Both the position numbers and the translations under genes were made by a program. Source: DAOPYU01 sp942493245 (GTDB lineage Bacteria > Sumerlaeota > Sumerlaeia > UBA8349). From it: a stretch of DNA of 64,000 nucleotides. This document shows, piece after piece, positions 1 through 8,981 of this stretch (the stretch's first letter is position 1; every line of letters starts with the position of its first letter). The notes below the pieces were generated by a model, which saw only the letters and a list, made by a program, of their open reading frames with translations, did no database searches and was not told the DNA's origin. The stretch spans positions 4,712,001 to 4,776,000 of the forward strand of contig OW818685.1 of the NCBI GenBank assembly GCA_942493245.1. The letters are read 5' to 3'.

Positions 1-1
1 G

Positions 2-1222
2 CCCATGCAGATTTGTGTCATTTTCCAGGACATAACCGAGCGGAAGCAGGCGGAGGAAGAAAGAGCAAGACTTCAAATCCAGCTGAACCAGGCGCAGAAA
101 ATGGAATCGGTGGGCCGCCTGGCGGGTGGCGTGGCTCACGATTTCAACAACATGCTGGGGGTGATCCTGGGACACACGGAACTGGCGATGGGACAGGTGG
201 ATCCGGCACAGCCGCTTTATGCCGATCTCGAGGCAATCCAAAAGGCGGCCGACCGTTCCGCGGACCTGACACGTCAACTGTTGGCCTTTGCCCGCAAACA
301 GACCGCCACACCCGAGGTGCTCGACCTGAACGCGACCATTGAAGGTATGCTGAAAATGTTGCAGCGCCTGATTGGCGAAGATATGGATCTCAAGTGGTTG
401 TCGGCGGCGAATCTATGGCCGACCCGAGTGGACCCTTCCCAGATTGATCAAATCCTGGCCAACCTGTGTCTCAATGCTCGCGATGCAGTTGCCGACGTTG
501 GAAAAATCACCATCGAGACGGGAAACTGCACGTTCGACGCGGACTACTGCGCCGTTCATTTGGGTTTTAAACCGGGCGAGTATGTGCGGATTTCGGTCAG
601 CGACAATGGCTGCGGCATGGACAAGGAAACGCAGGAGCATGTCTTCGAACCGTTTTTCACGACCAAGGAATTGGGAAGAGGCACGGGGTTGGGTCTGGCG
701 ACGGTGTATGGAATTGTTCGGCAGAACGACGGTTTCATCAATATTTACAGCGAGCCGGGACAAGGTTCGACATTCTCGATCTACCTGCCCCGGTATGCCG
801 GAACGGTCGGGCAAAGACCGGAAGCCCCCCCGGTGAAGCCCATCTCGCGTGGAAGCGAAACCATTCTGTTGGTCGAGGATGAACTGGCTATTCTGAACAT
901 GACCAAAATGATGCTGGAACATCTCGGATACACCGTATTGACCGCTTCTTCTCCCGGTGAAGCGATCCGGCTGGCGCAGGAACAAGCGGATCGGATCCAC
1001 CTGGTCATGACCGATGTCGTGATGCCCGAGATGAACGGACGCGATCTGGCCAAACGGCTCCTGATGCATTCTCCCAACCTCAAGCGTCTTTTTATGTCGG
1101 GTTACACCGCCGATGTCATCGCCCACCACGGAGTGCTGGACGACGGGGTGCTGTTTATCCAGAAGCCGTTTACGTTGAAAGATCTGGGCGCGAAAATCCG
1201 CGAGGCGCTCGAGCGGAACTGA
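2..1222 (+). CDS. Hybrid sensor histidine kinase, C-terminal part (cut by window edge)
   Basis: The reading frame is open to the left edge, and the first residues (FQDITERKQAEEE, from about position 23) look like the end of a PAS/PAC domain, so the gene starts outside the window. A HisKA helix follows with the H-box GGVAHDFNN. The phosphoacceptor is His45 counted from the ATG at 5. An HATPase domain has the G1 box DNGCGM and G2 box GRGTGLGLA. A C-terminal receiver domain (about 285-400) has the phosphoacceptor Asp337 in MTDVVMP and the conserved lysine in QKPF. By family, the protein autophosphorylates on His and passes the phosphate to its own receiver or to an HPt partner. The input signal is unknown because the sensor end is missing. 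The next gene, galE, is unrelated and 250 bases away. Confidence 0.93.
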   Translation, partial: PMQICVIFQDITERKQAEEERARLQIQLNQAQKMESVGRLAGGVAHDFNNMLGVILGHTELAMGQVDPAQPLYADLEAIQKAADRSADLTRQLLAFARKQTATPEVLDLNATIEGMLKMLQRLIGEDMDLKWLSAANLWPTRVDPSQIDQILANLCLNARDAVADVGKITIETGNCTFDADYCAVHLGFKPGEYVRISVSDNGCGMDKETQEHVFEPFFTTKELGRGTGLGLATVYGIVRQNDGFINIYSEPGQGSTFSIYLPRYAGTVGQRPEAPPVKPISRGSETILLVEDELAILNMTKMMLEHLGYTVLTASSPGEAIRLAQEQADRIHLVMTDVVMPEMNGRDLAKRLLMHSPNLKRLFMSGYTADVIAHHGVLDDGVLFIQKPFTLKDLGAKIREALERN

Positions 1223-1343
1223 ATAGACCCAGGACGGGTGCATTTTTCGAGAAAGGGGCCTCACTGGACAATGGCAACATCCCCGACGCCAGAGGAGGAC
1301 TCCAGTTTTTCGGCTCAGGGCGGAGTCGAGCGGACCGAGCCGA

Positions 1344-1372
1344 TTGACAAGGGCGGCGCGTTCTGTTAAGGG
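1344..1372 (+). promoter_or_regulatory. Weak candidate promoter for galE
   Basis: A perfect -35 TTGACA lies at 1344-1349. The best -10 at 17 bases spacing (TAAGGG, 1367-1372) is poor, so this is only a suggestion based on position about 100 bases ahead of galE. Confidence 0.25.
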
Positions 1373-1474
1373 TCAGGTACGGCTTCGGCTCCGTCCCCTG
1401 TGGCGGCACGAAGCGGGCGGAAAATTACGGCGATTGCTGACCTGGCGATTTTGCATAGAAAAGAGGAACGACTC

Positions 1475-2467
1475 ATGACAGTGATGGTATTGGGAGGCGC
1501 AGGATATATTGGCAGTGTGACAGTGGAACGGTTGGTCGAAACCGGACGCAAGGTCGTGGTGTACGACAACCTCTCGCGCGGGCACGCCGAAGCGGTCGAG
1601 GCGAATGTGCCGTTCATCCAGGGGGATATTGCCGACACGCAGTTGCTCGAGAAAACCATCCGGGAGCGCAAAATCAAGAGCGTCATGCACTTTTGCGCCC
1701 ACTCGCTCGTGGGGGAATCGGTCAAAGAACCCCTGATGTATTACCAGAACAACCTGCGCAACGGAATCGATCTCATCGAGACTCTGCGCCGGTGCGACGT
1801 GCAGCAGTTCATTTTCTCCTCCACGGCGGCGACTTTCGGCCAGCCCGAGACCGAGTTTATCACGGAAACCACGCCGCAGATACCGACTAATCCCTACGGG
1901 CACAGCAAACTGATGTTCGAAAGAATCCTTCAGGATTGTTCGGACGCCTATGGATTCCGTTCGGTGGCGTTGCGTTATTTCAACGCCTGCGGCGCCACGC
2001 AGAAGCATGGGGAGGACCATTCGCCCGAAACGCACCTGATCCCCGTGGTTCTGGATGTGGCGCTCGGCAAGCGCGAGGCGCTCGGAGTGTTCGGGCGCGA
2101 TTACGCCACACCCGATGGCACCTGTGTGCGCGACTATATCCATGTGTCCGACCTGGCCGACGCCCATATTCTGGCGCTCGAATCGCTCGAAAAGGGGGGC
2201 AAGACAACCTCGTACAATCTGGGCAACGGACAGGGATTTTCGGTCCTCGATGTGGTCCGGGCGGTCGAAGAAGTGACCTGCAAGCACATCCCGACAATTG
2301 ATTCACCCCGGCGTCCCGGCGATCCGGCCCGCCTGGTGGCCTCGGCGGATCGGATCCGTGAGGAATTGCACTGGCATCCCAAGTTCACCGACCTCAGACA
2401 GATCATCCGGACGGCGTGGGATTGGAAAATGGCCCACCTGACGGGGTACAGTCAATTGGAGGACTGA
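1475..2467 (+). CDS. galE: UDP-glucose 4-epimerase
   Basis: The enzyme interconverts UDP-glucose and UDP-galactose with tightly bound NAD, supplying galactose for surface polysaccharide in the cytosol. The 330-residue product has the Rossmann motif GGAGYIGS at its N-terminus, the SSTAATFG segment with the catalytic Ser/Thr, and the YxxxK motif (NPYGHSK) near residue 140. It also has the extended-SDR substrate motifs RYFNACGA and PDGTCVRDYIHV. The ATG at 1475 is preferred over the upstream ATG at 1400 because AAGAGGAA sits just ahead of it and the protein then begins directly with the nucleotide-binding strand. It stands alone, followed by a strong hairpin. The length matches the family. Confidence 0.96.
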   Translation: MTVMVLGGAGYIGSVTVERLVETGRKVVVYDNLSRGHAEAVEANVPFIQGDIADTQLLEKTIRERKIKSVMHFCAHSLVGESVKEPLMYYQNNLRNGIDLIETLRRCDVQQFIFSSTAATFGQPETEFITETTPQIPTNPYGHSKLMFERILQDCSDAYGFRSVALRYFNACGATQKHGEDHSPETHLIPVVLDVALGKREALGVFGRDYATPDGTCVRDYIHVSDLADAHILALESLEKGGKTTSYNLGNGQGFSVLDVVRAVEEVTCKHIPTIDSPRRPGDPARLVASADRIREELHWHPKFTDLRQIIRTAWDWKMAHLTGYSQLED

Positions 2468-2501
2468 TCGACGACGCTCCAGAGACAGTCTGCGTTGCCA
2501 G

Positions 2502-2543
2502 ACGCCCTCCCTCCCGGAATCCGGGAAGGAGGGCGTTCTGTTT
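2502..2543 (+). terminator. Rho-independent terminator after galE
   Basis: An inverted repeat at 2502-2536 has arms ACGCCCTCC-c-TCCCGG and CCGGGA-a-GGAGGGCGT around a 3-base loop, with one mismatch. It is followed by TCTGTTT. It lies 35 bases after the galE stop. Confidence 0.7.
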
Positions 2544-2591
2544 ACTCTCCAACCCGCGGGAGGCCGATCCTCCACAACTCCTGTAAATCCA

Positions 2592-2619
2592 TTGACTTTG
2601 GGTCGGGGAAGCCTAAAAT
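2592..2619 (+). promoter_or_regulatory. Candidate sigma-70-type promoter for the lipoprotein-hslU unit
   Basis: TTGACT (2592-2597) and TAAAAT (2614-2619) are separated by 16 bases. Each hexamer has one mismatch to consensus. It lies just after the galE terminator and about 185 bases ahead of the lipoprotein start, with no other gene between. Confidence 0.5.
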
Positions 2620-2808
2620 GAGGACAGAACGGGCTTTCTGGGTTGGTTCCAGAGATCAGAAATGGGGCATCGTTCGTTTTTCCAGGCAGGCGACGTGAAG
2701 TTTGTCGCACATCGGTTCGTTTTTGTTCGACGGAGTGCTGGAAAGACACCGGGTGCGTGTCTTGAGGCGGTCGAGTTTCAGTCTGACGGTTTTGAGGAGA
2801 AAAGGGGT

Positions 2809-3522
2809 ATGTCGTTTTATTCGGATTCCGAAAATCTTGCTCCGGCGGTGCGCCGTGGGGTCGGAGGCGCCTGGAAACGTGTGAGCCTTCTGGGAGCGCT
2901 TCTGGCGGTGGTTCTGTTGTCGGGGTGCGCGACCATGAAAGAAGTTCCGCCGCTGGCGCGCCGGGTCGTGGTGTTGAATTTTACCATTCCCGAGGATATG
3001 CGGCAGAACCCGAAGCAGATTCGGGGGTGGTGGTTGCGTTCCCGGACGATTCTTCAGAGTCCGAACGCCGGGGCCGAATTTGCCGATGTGCTGGCGCGTT
3101 ACCTGACAGGGCTTCGTTACCTCGAGCAACACTCGCGCGCGGACCTGGAAATGGATATGTCGAAAAAGCGGAAAAGCCTGATGGACAATTTCAAAGGTTT
3201 TTCCGATATGGAATACAGCAAGATGATCGAGAAGATTTCGCCGGTGGACTACGGGGAAGAACTCGGGGTCGAGCAGGTGATCACCGGAAAAATTGTCGAG
3301 TCGTACACGAGTGAAAACCGGATTTTCCTGTTCTGGAACAGCCACGTACAAGTCCAGGTGGATGTTTGGGACATGACGACGGGAAAGGTCGCCTGGAGTC
3401 GGACGTTTTCCGGGTCCAAGTGTTTCTATTCGCGGTCGGAAGTGATGAATCGCCTCGCGCCCGAGATTGTCGAGGCGCTCGATCGGGATTACTACCAGCG
3501 GCTCGAACAAGCCGAGAAGTGA
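2809..3522 (+). CDS. Predicted outer-membrane lipoprotein of unknown function
   Basis: The 237-residue product has a basic N-terminus, a hydrophobic stretch and the lipobox LLSGC, so it is probably processed by signal peptidase II and lipid-anchored. The mature part begins with strand-like residues (RRVVVLNFTIPED) and contains EQVITGKIVESY and VWDMTTGKVAWSRTFSG. This style resembles the CsgG/LpoB-like fold, where a predicted lipoprotein binds surface partners. That is a fold-level guess only. The ATG at 2809 is chosen because GAGGAGAAAAGGGG lies immediately upstream and the signal peptide then has normal length; an upstream ATG at 2662 would add 49 unlikely residues. hslU begins 47 bases after the stop, so the two are probably cotranscribed. 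Confidence 0.8.
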   Translation: MSFYSDSENLAPAVRRGVGGAWKRVSLLGALLAVVLLSGCATMKEVPPLARRVVVLNFTIPEDMRQNPKQIRGWWLRSRTILQSPNAGAEFADVLARYLTGLRYLEQHSRADLEMDMSKKRKSLMDNFKGFSDMEYSKMIEKISPVDYGEELGVEQVITGKIVESYTSENRIFLFWNSHVQVQVDVWDMTTGKVAWSRTFSGSKCFYSRSEVMNRLAPEIVEALDRDYYQRLEQAEK

Positions 3523-3569
3523 CATCCGAGCCGGTTGGCACACGAGAAAAGTAAGGACTATATTCCGAG

Positions 3570-5027
3570 ATGGAAACCAGACAGCCGAAAATCGAAGGGT
3601 TGACCCCGAAGGAAATCGTGGCCGAACTCGATAAATACATCATTGGCCAGCAGAACGCCAAGCGGATGGTGGCGATTGCGCTGCGCAACCGGGCACGGCG
3701 CAAACTGCTGCCCGACGCTCTGCGCGATGAGGTCAGTCCGAAGAACATTCTCATGATCGGCCCGACCGGCGTGGGGAAGACCGAAATTTCGCGGCGTCTG
3801 TCGCGGCTGGCAGGCGCCCCGTTTCTGAAAGTCGAAGCGTCGAAGTACACCGAGGTGGGGTACGTCGGTCGCGACGTCGAAAGTATGGTGCGCGACCTGA
3901 TGGAAATCGGAATCAAGATGGTGCGCGAAGAACGCACGGCCGAGGTGATCGAGCGGGCCACCGACCGCGCCAACGAGCGCCTGCTTGATCTGCTTCTGCC
4001 GCAGTCGCGCGGGGCGGCGCGTCCACCCGAACCGCTCCGCCAGCCGTTCGGGTTCCCCGGTATTCAGATTCAACCTTCCGCTCCCTCCGATGACGAGACG
4101 GAGGAGCCGCGCGAGAAATCCAGCGAGGACCGGTGGGTGAGAACACGTGAAAAACTGCGCCAGGGGTTGATCAACGGCGCTTATGAGGATCGCGAGGTGG
4201 AGTTCAAAGTCTCATCGCGCCCGGGCGGGATGCAGGGGAACGTGTTCGGTATCGGCCTGGGCAACGAGCGCGAGATGATGGGCCAGGTGCAGGACATGAT
4301 CGAGCGGATGATGCCGCAGCAGCCGAAAGAAAAACGGCTCCCCATTCGGCTGGCGCGGCAGATTCTGGTGGATGAAGAGGTGGACCGGCTGCTCGACATG
4401 GACAAGATCGTCGTTGAGGCGCTCGACCGGGTCCAGCAGTCGGGTATTATCTTCATTGACGAGATTGACAAGATCGCAGGACGCAATTCGGGCGGTCAGG
4501 GACCGGATGTCTCGCGCGAGGGGGTGCAGCGCGATATTCTCCCGATCATCGAGGGAAGCACGGTCAATACGAAGTACGGAATGGTTTCGACCGTCCATAT
4601 TCTTTTCATCGGGTCGGGCGCGTTCCATGTCGCAAAGCCGTCGGACCTGATCCCGGAATTGCAGGGACGGTTTCCGCTCCGAGTCGAGCTCGACTCGCTG
4701 GGAAAAGAGGAATTCCGCCGGATTCTGACCGAGCCGGACAATGCGCTGACCAAGCAGTACGCCGCGTTGCTCGAAACCGAAGAGGTCGGAGTGACATTCT
4801 CCGAGGATGGAATCGAGCAGTTGGCCGAGTGCGCGCACCGCGTCAACCAGCAGACCGAGAACATCGGCGCGCGGCGTCTGCACACCGTGATGGAGAAGGT
4901 TTTCGAGGAAATTTCGTTCGAGGCGTCGGACACACCGGGCCGCCAGATCTGCATTGATCGCGACTATGTGAACCTGCGGCTCAAGGACATCATTGAGGAT
5001 GAAGATCTGAGCAAGTTTATTCTGTAG
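3570..5027 (+). CDS. hslU: ATP-dependent protease ATPase subunit HslU
   Basis: HslU is the AAA+ unfoldase ring that feeds proteins into the HslV peptidase in the cytosol. The 485-residue product has Walker A GPTGVGKT (residues 64-71), the pore motif GYVGRD near residue 95, Walker B IIFIDEID near residue 292, and the sensor region VHILFIGSGAFHVAKPSD. The C-terminus EDLSKFIL is the tail that docks into HslV, so a functional partner is expected. hslV usually lies directly upstream of hslU, but here that place is taken by a lipoprotein gene and no hslV is in the window. The product is about 40 residues longer than the E. coli protein (443), mostly in the intermediate domain (about 130-260). Its end overlaps the convergent gene on the other strand by 11 bases. 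Confidence 0.96.
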   Translation: METRQPKIEGLTPKEIVAELDKYIIGQQNAKRMVAIALRNRARRKLLPDALRDEVSPKNILMIGPTGVGKTEISRRLSRLAGAPFLKVEASKYTEVGYVGRDVESMVRDLMEIGIKMVREERTAEVIERATDRANERLLDLLLPQSRGAARPPEPLRQPFGFPGIQIQPSAPSDDETEEPREKSSEDRWVRTREKLRQGLINGAYEDREVEFKVSSRPGGMQGNVFGIGLGNEREMMGQVQDMIERMMPQQPKEKRLPIRLARQILVDEEVDRLLDMDKIVVEALDRVQQSGIIFIDEIDKIAGRNSGGQGPDVSREGVQRDILPIIEGSTVNTKYGMVSTVHILFIGSGAFHVAKPSDLIPELQGRFPLRVELDSLGKEEFRRILTEPDNALTKQYAALLETEEVGVTFSEDGIEQLAECAHRVNQQTENIGARRLHTVMEKVFEEISFEASDTPGRQICIDRDYVNLRLKDIIEDEDLSKFIL

Positions 5028-6498
5028 AGGCTTGCCGCTGTTCTGTCTCGAGAAGCACGGCGCGCGCGTCGGCGTACTCTTCCCGCTTCACAACTTTCCA
5101 GTGAGTGGGGGGATTTTTCAAGAGCGGGTCGAGCAGGTCCTTCTTGTTGTTGTAAACAACCAGCCAGAGCGCATCATACCGTTCCGCAAGCGCGCTCAGT
5201 TCCTGTGTGGCTTCTTCAAGCGATTCAAGCGACTTTTTGCTCAGGTCCACGAAAACGGCATTGGGGTCCGAGATGTCGTGCCGCAGGGGCAGGGTGGTGC
5301 CCACAAAAATCTGTGGACCGTCCAGTCGCCGTGCGAGCACTTTGGGACCATCCCCCCGTTGGACCAGCCAGCCGACCGAACAGGCCGCGATCAGGAACAC
5401 ACTCAGAATCATCGGGACCGGACGCCATCGGAGGCGTTCCTGCAACCGTTGGGTGTAGTACTCCACCCCCAGGGTCAGAAGCACGACCAGCGGTGCCAGG
5501 CACACGGTGTAATAGCGCTCGTGCGCGAGGGTTTTGTTGCCCCCGATACCCGCCACCAGAATCAGCCCCAGCCAGGGAATAAAGGCCCAGTTCAGCAGGA
5601 AAGCCCGGAGCGGAAAATCGCCCGTTGCTTGTTCAGACTTCCGCCGGCTCAACCACCGCCAAGCGCCGAGAACGGAAAAGACCATCAGAACCGTGAACAA
5701 GTGTTTGAAAAAACCCCGGTCCCAGACAAACGCGTAATCGCCGTAAAACACGTGGGCCAGGCCGTTGAGTCCCTTTTTCAAGGGGAAACTGAACGACTCC
5801 TCCCCCACCGCGTAATTGTGTTGGTTCTGGCCCAGAAGGCTCATCGGCAGGGCGAGCGCGAGCGCCACGAGCGCGATGGATCCAATGGCTGTCCACGCGC
5901 GGCGGGGATTGGACCTTTGCGCACAAAGCAACGTTGTGACAAACGCCAGCGCCACCAGCGCGGTCAAGGCCTGAAACGAGGTTCCCACCAGCAGGAAAAC
6001 GATCAGACCGGCCAGCCAGCGCCAACGCCCCTCACGCCACCAGAACACGAGGCAGAGCGCGGCGAGAAGCGAGAAACACAACATGGGCGCATAGGGGCGA
6101 GCCGTCTGTGCGGTCCAGATGGTGAGCTGGTGGAGGGCGAAAAAGAAGGTGGCCAGACTGGAGGTGGGCGGGGGAAGCAATTCACGGGTCAATCGCCGGA
6201 AGACGAAAACGGCGCCCAGACAGAACAGAACGGAGGGGAGGCGCATGGCCACTTCGGATGAACCCATCAGGGGATGCAGGGCCTTGATTGTCAGGAAGTA
6301 GGCGGGCAGGTGCCCGGCCCGCAGGCGTTCCAGAACCAATTCGTTCAGGGTGTTGCCGGTACTGCGCCAGGTCAGGTACTCGTCAATATAGAACCCGCGC
6401 CAGAGGTTCAGGGAGTAGAGGACCAGCAAAAAGAGGAGGAACCAGCCGGGGCTGGAAACCAGGGTTTCGACCCGGGAAGTGAATGAACGTTTGGGCAT
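5017..6498 (-). CDS. Multi-pass membrane glycosyltransferase (GT39/ArnT-like)
   Basis: The 493-residue product has roughly ten hydrophobic segments and, in the first loop, the acidic motif YIDEYLTW. This corresponds to the Asp/Glu pair that lipid-linked-sugar glycosyltransferases of the PMT/ArnT type use for catalysis. By family it would move a sugar from a polyprenyl-phosphate donor to lipid or protein on the periplasmic side. A soluble C-terminal part follows the last membrane segment at about residue 390. The ATG at 6498 has AAAGG 9 bases upstream. It is transcribed alone, convergent with hslU and divergent from dtd. The substrate cannot be told from the sequence. Confidence 0.85.
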   Translation of the reverse strand: MPKRSFTSRVETLVSSPGWFLLFLLVLYSLNLWRGFYIDEYLTWRSTGNTLNELVLERLRAGHLPAYFLTIKALHPLMGSSEVAMRLPSVLFCLGAVFVFRRLTRELLPPPTSSLATFFFALHQLTIWTAQTARPYAPMLCFSLLAALCLVFWWREGRWRWLAGLIVFLLVGTSFQALTALVALAFVTTLLCAQRSNPRRAWTAIGSIALVALALALPMSLLGQNQHNYAVGEESFSFPLKKGLNGLAHVFYGDYAFVWDRGFFKHLFTVLMVFSVLGAWRWLSRRKSEQATGDFPLRAFLLNWAFIPWLGLILVAGIGGNKTLAHERYYTVCLAPLVVLLTLGVEYYTQRLQERLRWRPVPMILSVFLIAACSVGWLVQRGDGPKVLARRLDGPQIFVGTTLPLRHDISDPNAVFVDLSKKSLESLEEATQELSALAERYDALWLVVYNNKKDLLDPLLKNPPTHWKVVKREEYADARAVLLETEQRQASTE

Positions 6499-6648
6499 GA
6501 GAAACCTTTCGTGTGCGCGCCTCGGGTACCCGAGAATTTCCGGTGGCGCGATGTCCGCGTTCTAGGTGCCGCGATTGCCGGGGTGGTGTCAAGGAGTTTC
6601 CGCATGGAAAGAAACATCGAGGCTTCCGCATCGTTGCGCGGCGAAGAC

Positions 6649-6677
6649 TTGAAAAATCGGGAGAATCCGTGTAGGAT
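6649..6677 (+). promoter_or_regulatory. Candidate promoter for dtd
   Basis: TTGAAA (6649-6654), a 17-base spacer and TAGGAT (6672-6677) lie about 80 bases ahead of the dtd start, in the divergent gap between the glycosyltransferase gene and dtd. Confidence 0.5.
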
Positions 6678-6759
6678 ACGTCCGCGGTGAATCGGCGTCT
6701 TTCCTGTTTGAAGGAGTTTGACAAGATACCGCGAGCCAGATGGGAAAGGGTTTTTGTTC

Positions 6760-7239
6760 GTGCGGATTGTGATTCAGCGGGTTTCCCAGGCGTCTGTGGA
6801 GGTGGAGGACCGGATCGTCGGAGCCATTGGCCGCGGGTACCTGCTGCTGGTGGGGGTGTCGGATCAGGACGACGCATCGGTCCTGGAGGCAATGGCCCAG
6901 AAGGTGGTGAATCTGCGCCTTTTTCCGGACCCGGACGGGGACAGTCATTTTCATTGTTCGGCGCTGGAGGAAGAGGCGGAGTTGCTGGTGGTCTCGCAGT
7001 TCACACTCTACGCGAACTGCCGAAAGGGGCGCCGTCCGAGTTTCAGCGAAGCGGGCGAACCGTCGCGGGCTGAGCGTTTGTGCGCCGATTTTGTCGAAAT
7101 GCTGCGGCGCCAGGGGCTTCGGGTCGAAACGGGGTGTTTTGGCGCTTCAATGCGGGTTTCGCTGGTCAACGAGGGGCCGGTGACGATCTGGCTCGACAGC
7201 GAGGAAGCGCTTTCCCGGGGAAACCGGGTGGGGGTATAG
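6760..7239 (+). CDS. dtd: D-aminoacyl-tRNA deacylase
   Basis: The enzyme removes D-amino acids (and mischarged glycine) from tRNA and acts as a homodimer in the cytosol. Both family signatures are present: SQFT at residues 79-82 and the cross-subunit Gly-cisPro motif NEGPVT near residues 137-142. I chose a GTG start at 6760, giving (V/M)RIVIQRVSQAS, the usual N-terminus of the family; GGGAAAGGG lies about 9 bases upstream. The ATG at 6718 would add 14 residues without conservation. At 159 residues it is slightly longer than E. coli DTD (145). The lipoprotein gene and truB follow in the same direction with gaps near 100 bases, so one transcript is possible. Confidence 0.94.
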   Translation: MRIVIQRVSQASVEVEDRIVGAIGRGYLLLVGVSDQDDASVLEAMAQKVVNLRLFPDPDGDSHFHCSALEEEAELLVVSQFTLYANCRKGRRPSFSEAGEPSRAERLCADFVEMLRRQGLRVETGCFGASMRVSLVNEGPVTIWLDSEEALSRGNRVGV

Positions 7240-7240
7240 G

Positions 7241-7266
7241 GGTGGCACACGGGCGTCCCGCCCATG
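7241..7266. repeat. Short dispersed palindromic repeat (GGTGGCAC...GGGCGTCCCGCCC)
   Basis: The same element recurs in opposite orientation at 28597-28620. It has a GGGCG/CGCCC hairpin core with a GTGCCACC flank. It sits in the gap between dtd and the next gene. Confidence 0.5.
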
Positions 7267-7326
7267 AAAAGGTGTCCCAACGAGAAGAATCTACCTATTC
7301 CAGTTCCAGATGAAAGGATGCGGATC

Positions 7327-7872
7327 ATGTTCAAATTGCGAGTGTTGAGTTCCATTCTTCTGTTGTCAAGTGTTCTGTCGCTTCAGGCCTGTTCGCGGAA
7401 CAAGGCCGAGGATCTCCCCTTGGAAGTCGGGTTGGAGGCGGCCGCGAGTGTGAGTCCGGAACAGGTCAATCGGACTCAACCGGATATCCGGATGACGGCG
7501 TTCTGGGACGAGGGCGCGGTCCAGGTCCAGATTCAGAATCGCACGAACAAACGGTTGGAAGTGGGATCGGCGAACTTTGCCGTGATCATTCCGACCAGCA
7601 AGACCGGGGGACAACGCCGGTTGATCCCGGTCGAGCCAGGCAAGGTGGTTCTGGATTTCCCGGTCACGAAACTGGACCCGAACGGAGTGGCCTCGGGCCG
7701 GTTCCGGTTCCGTGAACTGGGGAACCTGCAGGGATGCAACCTGGTGTTCAAAAGTGACGACAAGAGCGTCCGTCCTTCGGTCTGCCGGATCGAAGTAAAG
7801 AAGGCATCCACCGCCGATACGCCGACGGATGCACCAACGGACACGCCGACAGACGCGGCTGCGAAAGAGTAG
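7327..7872 (+). CDS. Small predicted lipoprotein, function unknown
   Basis: The 181-residue product has an N-terminal hydrophobic segment and the lipobox SLQAC, so it is probably lipid-anchored. The mature region reads like one beta-sandwich domain (VQVQIQNRTNKRLEVGSANFAVI...), a pattern often seen in proteins with an immunoglobulin-like fold. The last 25 residues are a repetitive TPTDAPTDTPTDA linker. The ATG at 7327 is preferred because AAAGGA lies 8 bases upstream and the signal peptide is then compact; earlier ATGs at 7264 and 7318 are possible. I do not recognise a family. Confidence 0.7.
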   Translation: MFKLRVLSSILLLSSVLSLQACSRNKAEDLPLEVGLEAAASVSPEQVNRTQPDIRMTAFWDEGAVQVQIQNRTNKRLEVGSANFAVIIPTSKTGGQRRLIPVEPGKVVLDFPVTKLDPNGVASGRFRFRELGNLQGCNLVFKSDDKSVRPSVCRIEVKKASTADTPTDAPTDTPTDAAAKE

Positions 7873-7982
7873 CGTTCCATCGGCGGATGGCGGGACATGA
7901 GCGGTATGGACACGGGCGTTTCGCCGAACGGTGTGGGGGCGGGGCGCCTGTGGCTTTTCCAGAGGAGGCTTAAGAGACGTTC

Positions 7983-8981
7983 ATGGAAGGTGTTTTGCTG
8001 GTCAACAAACCCAAAGGGCCGACCTCGCACGATGTGGTGGCGCGGTTGCGGCGTCTGGCTGGAACGCGCCAGGTGGGGCATTGCGGCACGCTGGACCCGA
8101 TGGCTCAGGGTGTGCTGGTCTGTTGCCTGGGACGCGCCACGCGGATTGTGCCGTGGTTGACCGGCCTGTCGAAAGAATACACGGGTGAAATGGTTCTGGG
8201 CGCCTGGAGCCAGACCTACGACGCCAACGGCACAATTCTGCCCGGTCCCCCTCCCGAAGAGGAAACAGACGGCTCGAGTCGTGAAGCGATGGAATCCCCG
8301 GTTCTGTCGCCGGCCGATCCCGCGCTGTGGGAAAGTTGCCTCCAGCGGTGCGCGGGTGTGGAGACCGAACAGATTCGCGAGGCGTTTCGGAAACAGACGG
8401 GCGCGCTGGAGCAGGTGGCGCCTCCGTATTCGGCCGTGAGGGTCGGGGGACGCAAACTCTACGAATATGCCCGAAATGGCGAGGCGGTCCCCCGAAAAGT
8501 ACGGAATGTGTGGGTCGAGCGGTTCGAGGTATTGCGTTACCTGCCGCCCCGGGTGACATTTTTGGCGCGCGTGGGATCGGGCACCTACATCCGGTCGCTG
8601 GCGCACGAGGCGGGACGCCTGCTGGGGACGGGGGCCTATCTGTCGAGTCTGGTGAGGACGCGGGTGGGGGCTTTCCATGTGGACGACACCCTGGACCTGG
8701 AGCAATTCGAGGGCGACCCGGATTCTCTCGCGGCAGAGTTGTTGTCCGTGGGAGAAGCGTTGACCCATCTGCCGAAACTGGTTCTATCGGCCCAGGCCGA
8801 GGCGCGCATGCGCCACGGGGGGGCTTTTCGGCTGGACGATGTTCTGGAGTGCGAGACCGCTCTGCCGGTGGGAGCGCCCGTTCTGGCGCTGGGGATTTCG
8901 GGCGAGGCGCTGGCGATCTGTCAGGCGGAAGATCCGGAAGGGCCGTACCGTCCACTGCGGGTACTGGGAGACACGCTTTGA
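7983..8981 (+). CDS. truB: tRNA pseudouridine(55) synthase TruB
   Basis: TruB converts U55 to pseudouridine in the T-loop of tRNAs. The catalytic aspartate is Asp38 in GHCGTLDPMAQGVL, the family signature, preceded by the N-terminal NKPKGPTSHDVV motif. Other conserved parts are the YSAVRVGGRKLYEYAR segment and GSGTYIRSLAHEAG. An unusual insertion rich in Pro/Glu/Ser lies at about residues 84-115, which makes the 332-residue protein longer than the E. coli enzyme (314). AGGAGG lies 15-20 bases upstream of the ATG at 7983. ribF and rpsO, common neighbours elsewhere, are absent. Confidence 0.95.
   Translation: MEGVLLVNKPKGPTSHDVVARLRRLAGTRQVGHCGTLDPMAQGVLVCCLGRATRIVPWLTGLSKEYTGEMVLGAWSQTYDANGTILPGPPPEEETDGSSREAMESPVLSPADPALWESCLQRCAGVETEQIREAFRKQTGALEQVAPPYSAVRVGGRKLYEYARNGEAVPRKVRNVWVERFEVLRYLPPRVTFLARVGSGTYIRSLAHEAGRLLGTGAYLSSLVRTRVGAFHVDDTLDLEQFEGDPDSLAAELLSVGEALTHLPKLVLSAQAEARMRHGGAFRLDDVLECETALPVGAPVLALGISGEALAICQAEDPEGPYRPLRVLGDTL

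Larger units (their letters stand above)
2468..2808. other. Intergenic region galE to lipoprotein gene
   Basis: This 341-base stretch holds the galE terminator and a good sigma-70-like promoter (both listed separately), then about 190 bases of leader. I see no convincing small gene. The leader has no clear riboswitch-like structure that I can recognise by eye. Confidence 0.6.
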
